A DNA stretch of 56,744 nucleotides, taken from Gammaproteobacteria bacterium. Lineage in GTDB: Bacteria; Pseudomonadota; Gammaproteobacteria; Steroidobacterales; Steroidobacteraceae. A program made the translations under genes and the position numbers. The stretch covers positions 1-56,744 of the forward strand of contig PLAH01000089.1 of assembly GCA_003134045.1 (NCBI GenBank), given 5' to 3'. Below are positions 8,738 through 16,475 of the stretch, piece by piece. How positions within the stretch are numbered: position 1 is the stretch's first letter; each line of letters begins with the position of its first letter. Below the pieces are notes generated by a model. The model ran no database searches and was not told the origin of the DNA. It saw nothing but the letters and a program-made list of their open reading frames with translations.

Positions 8738-8765
8738 AACGATACTAAATAGATGCAACATAGCT
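8738..8765. promoter_or_regulatory. Operator-like site C
   Basis: Same element as site A in the same orientation (21 of 27 positions identical, beginning AACGATACTAAATAG), between the PQQ dehydrogenase on the minus strand and the plus-strand NTF2-like operon. It probably controls the dehydrogenase and the TfdA-like gene. Confidence 0.55.
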
Positions 8766-9024
8766 GTCAAAGATGCAGACGCTTGACCCATCATCGGGAG
8801 CAATAGATAGTATTGCGACAGTGCAATTAGGTTGAATAAGAAAATACCGTAGGGGAGCGAATGAAAACGATTCGAGGGCAGGCCGGTTCGCTCCGCTGCA
8901 ACGTGGCGAAGCCGCGCGAGTTCTTCGTCCAGATTCGACGAGACTTCGGCGGTCGATCGTAAGATGATATCCCGCCGCGGGGGATGTGCGATCCGCCGGC
9001 GGGACGGTATAGCAAGGAGACATC
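8766..9024. other. Leader region of the NTF2-like/hydrolase/LigA operon
   Basis: No gene is seen. The stretch contains a short inverted repeat ATTGC-N6-GCAAT near 8813 and a GC-rich stem TCCCGCCG/CGGCGGGA (8970-8977 with 8997-9004, 19-nt loop) just ahead of the ribosome binding site of the gene at 9025. The stem could affect translation of that gene; no U-run follows it. Confidence 0.4.
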
Positions 9025-9459
9025 ATGAGCCACACCGATCGGTCGGCGGACAGACGGGCCATCGAGCAGCTGAACGACGACTTCGGTCATCAGTTGGATC
9101 GCGGCGACGTCGAGGGCTTCGTTGCGTTGTTTACGGACGACGCCCTCTACACGAATGGACCCCGCGTGCTTCGCGGCGGACAACAGATACGGCAGTTCTA
9201 CATCGACCGGACACGCGACGGGCCGCGGACTTCCCGTCACTTCGTCAGTGGCCTTCGCATCGAGTTTACGGGCGAGTCGTCCGCGCGCGGTTTGAGCGCT
9301 GCCTTCACCTTTTCAGCGAGCGGTTCTCCGCCGATCGACTCGACGATCCCGGCCATAGTGGCGGATTTCGAGGACGTGTATGCGTTCGACGGCGTGCGGT
9401 GGCGCTTTGCCGAGCGGCACATCGTGCCCTTGTTTCGCGCGGCGGCGCCAAGGCAGTAG
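9025..9459 (+). CDS. SnoaL/NTF2-like domain protein
   Basis: A 144-residue single-domain protein with the cone-shaped NTF2-like pattern: an N-terminal helix pair (AIEQLNDDFGHQLDRGD), the LFTDDALY strand, the RHFVSGLRIEF block and a final WRFAERHIV strand. Relatives include small hydrolases, isomerases and beta-subunit-like folds; in catabolic clusters they often assist dioxygenases or act as dehydratases or isomerases. A strong AAGGAGA precedes the ATG. It starts a three-gene plus-strand set with the hydrolase (2 nt downstream) and the LigA-like gene. Reaction unknown. Confidence 0.8.
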   Translation: MSHTDRSADRRAIEQLNDDFGHQLDRGDVEGFVALFTDDALYTNGPRVLRGGQQIRQFYIDRTRDGPRTSRHFVSGLRIEFTGESSARGLSAAFTFSASGSPPIDSTIPAIVADFEDVYAFDGVRWRFAERHIVPLFRAAAPRQ

Positions 9460-9461
9460 CG

Positions 9462-10253
9462 GTGATCGACATCGACAGCGGCACGATCGAAGTGCAAGGC
9501 GGCCATCTGTACTGGGAGGCGGCAGGCCGCGGAACGGCGGTGATACTGCTGCATGGCTTCAGCTTCGATTGCCGATCCTGGGACCCGCAGATGCCGGCGC
9601 TGGCCGCCCGGCATCGCGTCGTGCGATACGATCTGCGAGGATTTGGCGCCTCCACGGTGCCGTCCGGCCCGTATCGTCATTTGGACGATCTGCGTGCGTT
9701 GACCGACGCCTTGACGCTGCGCCGGCCGGTGATCGTGGGGCTCTCATTGGGCGCGAATGTTGCGCTGGCCTATTCGATCGCGCACGCGAAGGACGTGGCC
9801 GGTTTGGTGCTCGCTTCGCCGGGTCTGCCCGGCCACCGCTGGCTCACGCCGCGGCCGCCTGAGGCGGTGGCGGCCTACGCGGCGCAGCACGGCGTCATGG
9901 CGAGCAAGCGGTTCTGGCTGGAACAGCCGATCTTCGACTCGCTTCGTGATTACCCTGATGCGTATCGCATGGTGGCGGCGATGGTCGGCGACTATAGCGG
10001 CTGGCACTGGCAAAACTCGGATCCGCAACAGCCGGGCCCGGACATTCGCGCGGGACTGCGCTCGCTCCGCGTACCCACACTGATCGTTTCCGGCAACCGG
10101 GACGTCGCAGGGTATCGCGAGATCGCCGAGGAAATCTCCGTAAGCGTCCCGCAGGGCAACTTGGTACGTTTTGAGAAGGGCGGCCATGTCATGAATCTGG
10201 AAGAGCCGGCGGAATTCACGGCGCATGTACTGCGGTTCGTCGACGGGCTGTAA
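9462..10253 (+). CDS. Alpha/beta hydrolase (C-C or ester hydrolase type)
   Basis: A 263-residue alpha/beta hydrolase with all landmarks: the oxyanion-hole HGFS near residues 31-34, nucleophile S95 in GLSLG, an acid in SGNRD and the catalytic His in GGHVMNL near the C-terminus. The fold includes meta-cleavage product hydrolases and enol-lactonases of aromatic pathways. The GTG at 9462, two nt after the preceding stop, is chosen because it begins the conserved domain; the long open frame upstream of it overlaps the NTF2-like gene and is not coding. It could hydrolyse a ring-cleavage product, but the alternative of an ester or lactone substrate is open. Confidence 0.85.
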   Translation: MIDIDSGTIEVQGGHLYWEAAGRGTAVILLHGFSFDCRSWDPQMPALAARHRVVRYDLRGFGASTVPSGPYRHLDDLRALTDALTLRRPVIVGLSLGANVALAYSIAHAKDVAGLVLASPGLPGHRWLTPRPPEAVAAYAAQHGVMASKRFWLEQPIFDSLRDYPDAYRMVAAMVGDYSGWHWQNSDPQQPGPDIRAGLRSLRVPTLIVSGNRDVAGYREIAEEISVSVPQGNLVRFEKGGHVMNLEEPAEFTAHVLRFVDGL

Positions 10254-10304
10254 CAGGCATATCGCGCGATCGTTGCTATAATAGGACCGTTACGGAGGTG
10301 AGCT

Positions 10305-10706
10305 ATGGCTGACGATATCCATCCGGCCGCGCCGGGTTTCAATTTGGAACCGCCCGGTACCTATTTGTTCGATGGAACGAGTTCGACGCGGGGCTTCGCG
10401 CTCAACCGCTTTGCGCTCAGCCTCAAGCAGCCTGGCAATCGCGAGCGCTTTCTTCGCGACGAACAAGCCTACTTGTCGGCTTACGACTTGACCCCCGAAT
10501 GCCGTGAACTCATCCGCAACCGCGACTGGACCGGCCTCTTGAAGGCCGGCGGCCACCTGCAGGCGTTGCTCAAACTGGCGGCCACCCTCGGCCAGAATCT
10601 TTTCGACATTGGGGCGCACAATTGCGGCATCAGGGTCGAGGAACTGCGCGCCGCGTGTCCGCGGCGCGTATCGGGTATCGGGTCCCTCGATGCGAAAGAA
10701 GGATAG
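10305..10706 (+). CDS. LigA-type (protocatechuate 4,5-dioxygenase alpha) subunit, not adjacent to a LigB
   Basis: A 133-residue all-helical LigA-family protein: RGFALNRFALSLKQPGNRERF, the DEQAYLSAYDL helix and the LKAGGHLQALLKLAATLG...DIGAHNCG ending match the small subunit that covers the active site of extradiol dioxygenases of the LigAB class. A GGAGGTGAG ribosome binding site precedes the ATG. No LigB lies next to it; the nearest unpaired LigB (13793-14647) is on the other strand 3 kb away, with three other genes between. The two probably form one enzyme, paralogous to the linked pair at 15284-16475. Confidence 0.85.
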   Translation: MADDIHPAAPGFNLEPPGTYLFDGTSSTRGFALNRFALSLKQPGNRERFLRDEQAYLSAYDLTPECRELIRNRDWTGLLKAGGHLQALLKLAATLGQNLFDIGAHNCGIRVEELRAACPRRVSGIGSLDAKEG

Positions 10707-10733
10707 GCGCAGCCGGCGCCGGCCGTCGGAGCG

Positions 10734-11765
10734 CTAGTCTTTCGCGTTCTCCGGCTTTTTCGGCAGGCGCCAGCCATCGAGCTGCATCGCCGTCCGTCGC
10801 ACGGGCGTACAGAGCGTGCCCAGTCCGCTGATCTCCACGGTAACGGCTCCCTCGACGCGTTGCAGATCCGCGCTGTGTATGGTTCGCTGGGCGCCGGGCT
10901 GCTGTCTGAATGCCGTGCCCATGGAGATGACATCGCCGGGTTCCAGGGTTTGGAACCGCGAAAGAAATGCGAGGATTTCCGGCACGCTGTACGTCAGGTA
11001 GCGTGTGCTGTCCTCGGCAACGACCTCCGAGCCCACCTTGCAGATGACATCCAGATTGCCGGGATCCGGGATTTCATCGCGCGTCGCCAACCAGGGTCCC
11101 AGCGGCCCGAATCCATCGGTTCCCTTGTATCGCGCCGCATAGGAGAGGTGTTGCTCCCGGCGCTCCAGCGTTTTTGAGTCCGACTTACTCGCATACAGCG
11201 CGTAGTAGTGCACCATGTCCTCGCCGCGCATCGCGTTGCCGGTCATATCGTTCATGATGCTGTATCCGAAGACGTATTCCAGTGCCCGCTCCGGAGCAAG
11301 GTCCCGCGCCCGCCTACCGATCACGACGGCCAGTTCAGGCTCGGGATGCACGCTCCCGTAGTACGACCGAATCTCGAGTTCGTTCATATGACCCAGCAGG
11401 CTGGTCTGCGGCTTCAAAAAGAACATCGGATGATTGGGCGCGCTGATTTTTCGCGCATCGGATGCGGAATTGTTCATGGCGACGCCGACAATCTTGCCCG
11501 GCTTGCGCACCGGCGGATGCCATTTCACGTCGCCGATTGGAATCGCCGCGACACCCGGAGGGAGGGTGGCCGACGCCGCCGCCTGGCGGAGCGCCGCCAG
11601 CAAATCGTGTCCGCCCTCGATCAATGCGATCATGTCTCGCGGCGCGTCATTCCCCCCGAACGGGGTTCCTCGCAGAAGCGCTTCATTCACGGCAATCAAT
11701 TGATCCGCGCCCCGCCGGAAGCCGACCAAATCCCGACCTTGATAAGTAAAACTCGCCAGATGCAT
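10734..11765 (-). CDS. Fumarylacetoacetate hydrolase (FAH) family protein
   Basis: A 343-residue FAH-fold enzyme with the metal-binding block HPEPELAVVIGR, the FGYSIMNDMTG segment and the late LEPGDVISMGT motif. The family contains C-C bond hydrolases, hydratases, decarboxylases and isomerases acting on oxo-acids from ring cleavage, with Mg or Mn. ATG 11765 has GGAG 7 nt upstream. It is the last gene of the minus-strand set LigB-Rieske-BKACE-FAH and ends 28 nt from the convergent LigA-like gene. It may hydrate or hydrolyse the dienoate from the neighbouring extradiol enzyme. Confidence 0.88.
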   Translation of the reverse strand: MHLASFTYQGRDLVGFRRGADQLIAVNEALLRGTPFGGNDAPRDMIALIEGGHDLLAALRQAAASATLPPGVAAIPIGDVKWHPPVRKPGKIVGVAMNNSASDARKISAPNHPMFFLKPQTSLLGHMNELEIRSYYGSVHPEPELAVVIGRRARDLAPERALEYVFGYSIMNDMTGNAMRGEDMVHYYALYASKSDSKTLERREQHLSYAARYKGTDGFGPLGPWLATRDEIPDPGNLDVICKVGSEVVAEDSTRYLTYSVPEILAFLSRFQTLEPGDVISMGTAFRQQPGAQRTIHSADLQRVEGAVTVEISGLGTLCTPVRRTAMQLDGWRLPKKPENAKD

Positions 11766-11844
11766 GTTAATTCTCCGTCCCGCGATGCGGCCCCCACCGG
11801 GAATCGCGTTGCGCGGCGCTTGATGGAAAGGCCCTTCGCGTCGA

Positions 11845-12645
11845 TCAGCGCCGGGTTCTCATATCGCCGATAGGCCGGTTGAGCAGCCGCGCAACCGCGA
11901 CCACCGCCGCCACTTGCTCGGCAGTCGACGCCAATGGCGTGCCATCCGCCCGGTATAGATTGTTCTCGAAGCCCACGCGAACATTTCCCCCGAGCGCGAC
12001 TGCCGCCGCGGCAACCGGAAGTTCGGCGGCACCGAAGCTGCACACCGTCCACGGTTCCTCGTTGCCCCAGTGCGCGAGAAACTGCACCAAGGACGATGCC
12101 TCCGCCGCGGGACCCGACGTATAGCGGCCGATCACGAATAGGACGGAGGGGGTGGGAAAGGGAATGACGCCCGCCGACACCAGGCTGCGCAGCCGGTCGA
12201 TCTCGCCGGGCTCATACACGATGAATTGCGGCAGGGTGCCCAACTCTCGCACCTCGGCAAAAAAGTCCCGCGCCCGGGCTTCGCTGCCGGCGTCCGGGAT
12301 GAACTCGCGCACCGCGAAGGAAGCGGCGGCAGGCTTCACCGCGAGTACCGCCTCCATTTGCGTTGCAATGTCGAATATGCCGCATGCCTCGGTGGTGATC
12401 TGAACTACCAGGCGATCGCCGACGCGCCGCTCGATCGCTTCGATGGCTTGCCGGTATTTTTGCGGTGAGAGACTATGGGCGCCGTCGTCGTCGCGAACGT
12501 GCAGATGCAGGAGGGCGGCTCCTGCATCTGCGCAACGTTCCGCTTCCTCGGCAATCTCCGACGCCGACAATGGAATCGCAGGATGGTCGAGCTTCGAGCG
12601 CCTTGCGCCATTCGGCGCGACGGAAATGAGGAGCGGTGCATCCAT
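11845..12645 (-). CDS. Beta-keto acid cleavage enzyme (BKACE, DUF849 family)
   Basis: A 266-residue TIM-barrel protein of the BKACE family, whose founder is 3-keto-5-aminohexanoate cleavage enzyme. These Zn enzymes condense a beta-keto acid with acetyl-CoA and split it into acetoacetate and a new acyl-CoA. Visible motifs are the metal HxH in LLHLHVRDDDG, TTEACGIFD and the family ending GGNVRVGFENNLY. It starts 4 nt after the Rieske gene stop, so the two are co-translated. BKACE is not part of the standard protocatechuate 4,5-pathway, where an aldolase makes pyruvate and oxaloacetate, so the lower pathway here may yield a beta-keto acid. Confidence 0.88.
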   Translation of the reverse strand: MDAPLLISVAPNGARRSKLDHPAIPLSASEIAEEAERCADAGAALLHLHVRDDDGAHSLSPQKYRQAIEAIERRVGDRLVVQITTEACGIFDIATQMEAVLAVKPAAASFAVREFIPDAGSEARARDFFAEVRELGTLPQFIVYEPGEIDRLRSLVSAGVIPFPTPSVLFVIGRYTSGPAAEASSLVQFLAHWGNEEPWTVCSFGAAELPVAAAAVALGGNVRVGFENNLYRADGTPLASTAEQVAAVVAVARLLNRPIGDMRTRR

Positions 12646-12649
12646 CGAA

Positions 12650-13720
12650 TTACGAAGCCTCTTGACCCGCCAATGCGAGGAGCCTGCGTCGCAGCATCAC
12701 CCCGGCGCGGTCGCTCGCGATCGACTTTTCCTTGAAATGAATGTCCGGATCGTCCCGCCGGATGCGGGTGATGCTTTCGAGGGCAAATACGTCTTCGACA
12801 AACGCCGCCTTCACGCTCTGCAGGATGAAGTTGCTCACGCCTGGGTCGCCGATCACAAAATCCCGCGCGACGACAAAATGATAATGCACCGTACGCTGGT
12901 CACAGGGCGTCACCAGCTGCGCGGTGCGAATATGGTGATCCACTCGAGATTCCACGGGTTGCTCCAAATTGCGCAGCACGACGGCCGAGATCGACAGTCC
13001 GGGCGTCACAAACGTCGAGGTGACGATTCTGGCGGCATCGACATTCTGCATGCCGAGCGGATTGGCGTAAATCGGGGGCAGGCGCGTGGGCTGCACCGTC
13101 CGTCGAACGACGATCGTCTCGTCGGTAATCTCCGTTTCGAACGGTGCCGTCGCGTAGTCCGGGGTGCCGAAGGTATTTGCGTGAAGAAACGTCAAATGGC
13201 TGAGATCGACGAGATTCTCGTGCAGGAACACATAGCTCGCATTGACCCTGAGATAGTCGTAGGCGGTCGCCCAACCGAAGTCGTCGAGCATCCAGGGAGC
13301 CGCCGGCAACTCGGTGCGGTGCGCCGTTTCCGTGTCTCCCATCCAGATCCACACGACCGGCGACGTTTCCCGGACTACGAAGGTACGAACATTCAATGCG
13401 CGCGGCGCCGACGCCTGCGTAGGTACCAGCTTGCAGACTCCATCGAAGCCGAAGCGTATTCCATGGTATCCACAGACGATATCGTCGCCGTCGATTTTGC
13501 TCGACGACAACGGAAAGGATCGGTGCGGGCAGCGATCCTTCATCGCGACGATCGTACCGTCGGCCTTACGATATAACACGACGTCTTCACCCAGGATTCG
13601 GCGCATGAAGGGTGTTCCCTGGACCACATCCCTGCTGAAACATGCGACGTACCAAGCGTTCCGAATGAACGGAGTTTCCTCGTCGGCCAGCCCATCATTC
13701 GTAACGGGCGAGTTTGTCAT
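12650..13720 (-). CDS. Rieske non-heme iron oxygenase (vanillate O-demethylase VanA-like)
   Basis: A 356-residue oxygenase component. The Rieske [2Fe-2S] ligands are C64, H66, C83 and H86 (CPHR...CGYHG), and the mononuclear iron site is NLVDLSHLTFLH with D172, H175 and H180. This architecture is typical of the VanA/TsaM/phthalate 4,5-dioxygenase type that demethylates or hydroxylates aromatic acids. No reductase (VanB) lies in the cluster, so electrons must come from a partner elsewhere. It follows the LigB gene with a 72-nt gap and runs straight into BKACE. It probably prepares the diol for the LigB enzyme. Confidence 0.9.
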   Translation of the reverse strand: MTNSPVTNDGLADEETPFIRNAWYVACFSRDVVQGTPFMRRILGEDVVLYRKADGTIVAMKDRCPHRSFPLSSSKIDGDDIVCGYHGIRFGFDGVCKLVPTQASAPRALNVRTFVVRETSPVVWIWMGDTETAHRTELPAAPWMLDDFGWATAYDYLRVNASYVFLHENLVDLSHLTFLHANTFGTPDYATAPFETEITDETIVVRRTVQPTRLPPIYANPLGMQNVDAARIVTSTFVTPGLSISAVVLRNLEQPVESRVDHHIRTAQLVTPCDQRTVHYHFVVARDFVIGDPGVSNFILQSVKAAFVEDVFALESITRIRRDDPDIHFKEKSIASDRAGVMLRRRLLALAGQEAS

Positions 13721-13792
13721 GGGGTCTCATTCTCCATTGAAAGTGGCGGCAACTGCGTCCGGTTTCGTAATGCGCTCATCGTCCGGCGTTCA

Positions 13793-14647
13793 CTAATCGG
13801 CTGAAGTCTGGTTGGGCTCTTCATAGACCGCAACGCCGCAGCCGGTAATTTGTGGAAATGTATGGAAGGTGTAGATCTGCGCGATCCGATCCGATAGGGC
13901 ACCGCGCATCGCAAACCAGATGGACAGTTCGGCCGCCTCGGTACCGCCCAACCGCATGAGTTCTTTCTGGGGGATGCGCAAGAGCCGGTCCGGGTCGCGA
14001 TGCAGGTGCTCGAGGAAGAATCGGTCGAGGTCGATGTTGGCAATGCCAAAACGAGCGCCGCTGATCTGATGAGACATTCCGCCGGTCGAAATCACGACCA
14101 CCCGCTGATCTCCCGGGAAGGCCTCGATTGCGGTGCGCAGCGCCCGACCGAGCTTCCACAGCCTCTGGGAACTGGGGAGCGGCTGTCGAATCATGTTGGC
14201 CGCAATCGGCAATATCGGGGCGGGCCAGGGAGCGTCCGCCACATAGGGAAGCCATGAATAAATGCCGTGATCGATCGCCATCTCTTGACAGACGGTCAAA
14301 TCGAATTCCTGCTGAATCAGCGACTCGGTTACGTGCCACCCAAAGGCGGTGTCTCCCGGAAGATCGGGCAGCGGCCGCTTTCCCCAACCTTCGTCGGCCT
14401 GGGCAAACCGCTCGGCTACGCCGATCGCCAGCGTAGGGTAGGCGTCGAACTCAAATAGATTCAAATGATCGTTGTAGATCACCACGATCTGATCCGGGCG
14501 CATGGCGGCGAGCCACGCTTTCACCGGCCGCGTCCCATCGAACCATACCTGCCAAGCCGGACTGAACCCCTCGCGCATCCCGCGATCGAATTCAGTGCCC
14601 ATCGAGGGCGTATGAGATATGCCAATCCCGCCGACGATTCTGCTCAT
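13793..14647 (-). CDS. LigB-type extradiol ring-cleavage dioxygenase, catalytic subunit
   Basis: A 284-residue class III extradiol dioxygenase. The active-site residues align with LigB: H12 in GISHTP and H61 in YNDHLN (iron ligands), H127 in AIDHG and H193 in STGGMSHQ, and a Glu at about 237-240. It opens a catecholic ring next to the diol using Fe(II) and O2. It is first in the set with Rieske, BKACE and FAH genes; operator-like site D lies about 170 nt upstream. Its small LigA partner is not adjacent; 10305-10706 is the candidate. It is clearly diverged from the LigB at 15636-16475, so substrate and product probably differ. Confidence 0.9.
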   Translation of the reverse strand: MSRIVGGIGISHTPSMGTEFDRGMREGFSPAWQVWFDGTRPVKAWLAAMRPDQIVVIYNDHLNLFEFDAYPTLAIGVAERFAQADEGWGKRPLPDLPGDTAFGWHVTESLIQQEFDLTVCQEMAIDHGIYSWLPYVADAPWPAPILPIAANMIRQPLPSSQRLWKLGRALRTAIEAFPGDQRVVVISTGGMSHQISGARFGIANIDLDRFFLEHLHRDPDRLLRIPQKELMRLGGTEAAELSIWFAMRGALSDRIAQIYTFHTFPQITGCGVAVYEEPNQTSAD

Positions 14648-14814
14648 GAGCGATCCGTGCAGCCGGACTTTCGTGCGTCATGCACGCAGGAATTCGCGGT
14701 GGTCAAAGCGGCTGGGTGCATACCGAGCTCGACATAGTGGGTTTTCGTCAATACGCGCGGATCGGACCCATTTTCGAGAACATTGCCCTTCGGCAACCCG
14801 TCCGAGCGTTCAAT

Positions 14815-14838
14815 ACTATTGAATGCATATAATATAGT
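14815..14838. promoter_or_regulatory. Operator-like site D
   Basis: A 24-nt palindrome with ACTAT and ATAGT ends around TGAATGCATATA. It shares about 20 of 24 positions with site B if two 1-2 nt gaps are allowed. It lies in the 636-nt gap between the LigB operon (minus) and the LigA-LigB pair (plus), nearer the former. Confidence 0.6.
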
Positions 14839-14988
14839 TATAGCCAGTTGAGCGTCAAGGCACGGCAATCCTCTCGACCCGGCACCCCGCGCGTCGACGC
14901 ACGCAGCTCGTTCGTACCTGATCGCGCGCCCCATGCTCTCAAGGCTTCCGTTCGACCGATGCAGTTTTTCCATAGACCGTTCGGTTAT

Positions 14989-15070
14989 TTCGGTATGCGA
15001 AATGCAGTGATTTTTTTACCGTAACCCTTGACGAGCAGGGGCGCCCGGTTCACGACATTCGATATACGAA
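14989..15070 (+). promoter_or_regulatory. Two TTCG-N5-CGAA boxes upstream of the LigA-LigB operon (IclR-like)
   Basis: Inverted repeats TTCGGTATGCGAA (14989-15001) and TTCGATATACGAA (15058-15070) are centred 69 nt apart. They resemble sites bound by IclR-family regulators of protocatechuate and hydroxybenzoate genes (the PcaR consensus begins GTTCGATAATCG). They differ from sites A-D, so the pair at 15284 may have its own regulator. I see no gene in 14648-15283, and no confident -35/-10 pair. Confidence 0.45.
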
Positions 15071-15283
15071 AACAAATGACGGAAGCTCGGGGGAGTCGCT
15101 ATAACGGCATTTACCGGCCCGGATAGCCGGTAACGCGAACGCCTCGGGCGGTGCGAATGAATTTGCACGGCCGTTCAGTAGCAGGCCGGCCCCATAGGTG
15201 ATTGCCGCAATCGGAAGCAGTCTTTACGGATGGCATTGCGGCCGTCCGTGCGCAAAGATAAAGGCCAATCGGAGGAAATCATC

Positions 15284-15634
15284 TTGGCCAGCCCTACTCT
15301 CCCGGACGAATTGGCGACCCCTGTTTTCGACGGCGTGCGGGCCCAAAGCGGCTACGCATTGAACAAGATGTGCTATTCGTTCAACGATGCGAAGAACCGC
15401 GCGGCATTTCTGGCCGACGAGGATGCCTATTGCACGAAGTTCGCGTTGACGGATGCGCAGCGCGCTGCCGTGAAGGCCCGCAATGTTCTCGAGCTGCTGC
15501 GGGCCGGAGGCAACATCTATTACCTGGCCAAGCTTGCAGGCTTGTCCGGCTTGAGCATGCAAGATATCGGTGCCCAACAGACCGGGGTCAGCGTGGCGGC
15601 GTTCAAGGAGAAGTTGCTGGCGGCGGGAGTTTGA
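15284..15634 (+). CDS. ligA: Protocatechuate 4,5-dioxygenase alpha subunit (LigA)
   Basis: A 116-residue LigA-family subunit (YALNKMCYSFNDAKNRAAF, LRAGGNIYYLAKLAGL...DIGAQQTGVS). The TTG at 15284 is preferred because GGAGGA lies 5-7 nt upstream; the ATG at 15230 has no ribosome binding site and would add a poorly conserved tail. The stop is 1 nt before the LigB start. With LigB it forms the (alpha-beta)2 enzyme that opens protocatechuate, gallate or a similar diol between C4 and C5. Confidence 0.88.
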   Translation: MASPTLPDELATPVFDGVRAQSGYALNKMCYSFNDAKNRAAFLADEDAYCTKFALTDAQRAAVKARNVLELLRAGGNIYYLAKLAGLSGLSMQDIGAQQTGVSVAAFKEKLLAAGV

Positions 15635-15635
15635 C

Positions 15636-16475
15636 ATGGCGCATGTCGTAGGAGCGGTTACCACCGCCCATGTCCCGGCGATCGGCAACGCGATCGCCAA
15701 AGGTTTGCAGAACGAGCCCTATTGGAAAACGTTCTTCGACGGCTTCGCGCCGGTGCACACATGGCTGGAGCGGGTGCGGCCGGATATGGTCGTGGTCTTC
15801 TACAACGATCATGGCTTGAATTTCTTCCTCGATAAGTTGCCGACATTTGCCGTGGGAGCCGCCGGCGAATACCGCTACGGCGATGAGGGCTGGGGCCTGC
15901 CGGAGATGTTCGCGCCCTTCATGGGAGATCCCGCGTTTTCCTGGCATTTGACCGAGGCGCTGGTGCGCGATGAATTCGACGTGACGACCTGCCAGGAAAT
16001 GCTGGTGGATCACGCGTTCGCGTTACCGATGAGCCTGCTGTGGCCGAACGCTGCGGCGTGGCCGGTGAAAACCATACCCATCTCCATCAATACCGTGCAG
16101 CATCCGTTGCCTTCCGCGAAGCGTTGCTTCGCTCTGGGCCGTGCCGTCGGTCGTGCGATTCAAGCGTTTCCGGCGGATCTCCGTGTTGCCATACTCGGTA
16201 CCGGCGGCCTGTCGCACCAACTCGACGGTACCCGGGCGGGATTCATCAACAAGGAATTCGATTTGATGTGCATGGAGAAGATCGTATATGACCCCGTGGC
16301 GTTGACGCGTTTCTCCAATCTCGAGCTGATCGAGCAGGCGGGCTCGCAGGGCGTGGAGCTCTTGATGTGGCTGGCGGCCAGAGGCGTATTGGGCGATTCG
16401 GTAACGAAGGTGCACAGCCGATATCACATTCCCATTTCCAACACCGCCGCGGGCCTGCTGGTATTGGAACCGTGA
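15636..16475 (+). CDS. ligB: Protocatechuate 4,5-dioxygenase beta subunit (LigB), catalytic
   Basis: A 279-residue LigB with active-site residues in place: H12 (TAHVP), H59 (FYNDH), H126 (LVDHAF), H194 (GTGGLSHQ) and E241. It is translated with LigA across a 1-nt gap. The assignment as protocatechuate enzyme is by family; gallate, 3-O-methylgallate or another diol is equally open. Its last 52 nt overlap, tail to tail, the last codons of the membrane protein gene at 16424-17170. None of the usual downstream genes (ligC, ligI, ligJ, ligK) is in the window. Confidence 0.88.
   Translation: MAHVVGAVTTAHVPAIGNAIAKGLQNEPYWKTFFDGFAPVHTWLERVRPDMVVVFYNDHGLNFFLDKLPTFAVGAAGEYRYGDEGWGLPEMFAPFMGDPAFSWHLTEALVRDEFDVTTCQEMLVDHAFALPMSLLWPNAAAWPVKTIPISINTVQHPLPSAKRCFALGRAVGRAIQAFPADLRVAILGTGGLSHQLDGTRAGFINKEFDLMCMEKIVYDPVALTRFSNLELIEQAGSQGVELLMWLAARGVLGDSVTKVHSRYHIPISNTAAGLLVLEP

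Noticed and set aside
8964..9461. Upstream extension of the alpha/beta hydrolase to a 429-residue protein
   Set aside because: The extension overlaps the NTF2-like gene in another frame, has no domain and is Arg-rich; the GTG at 9462 begins the conserved domain.
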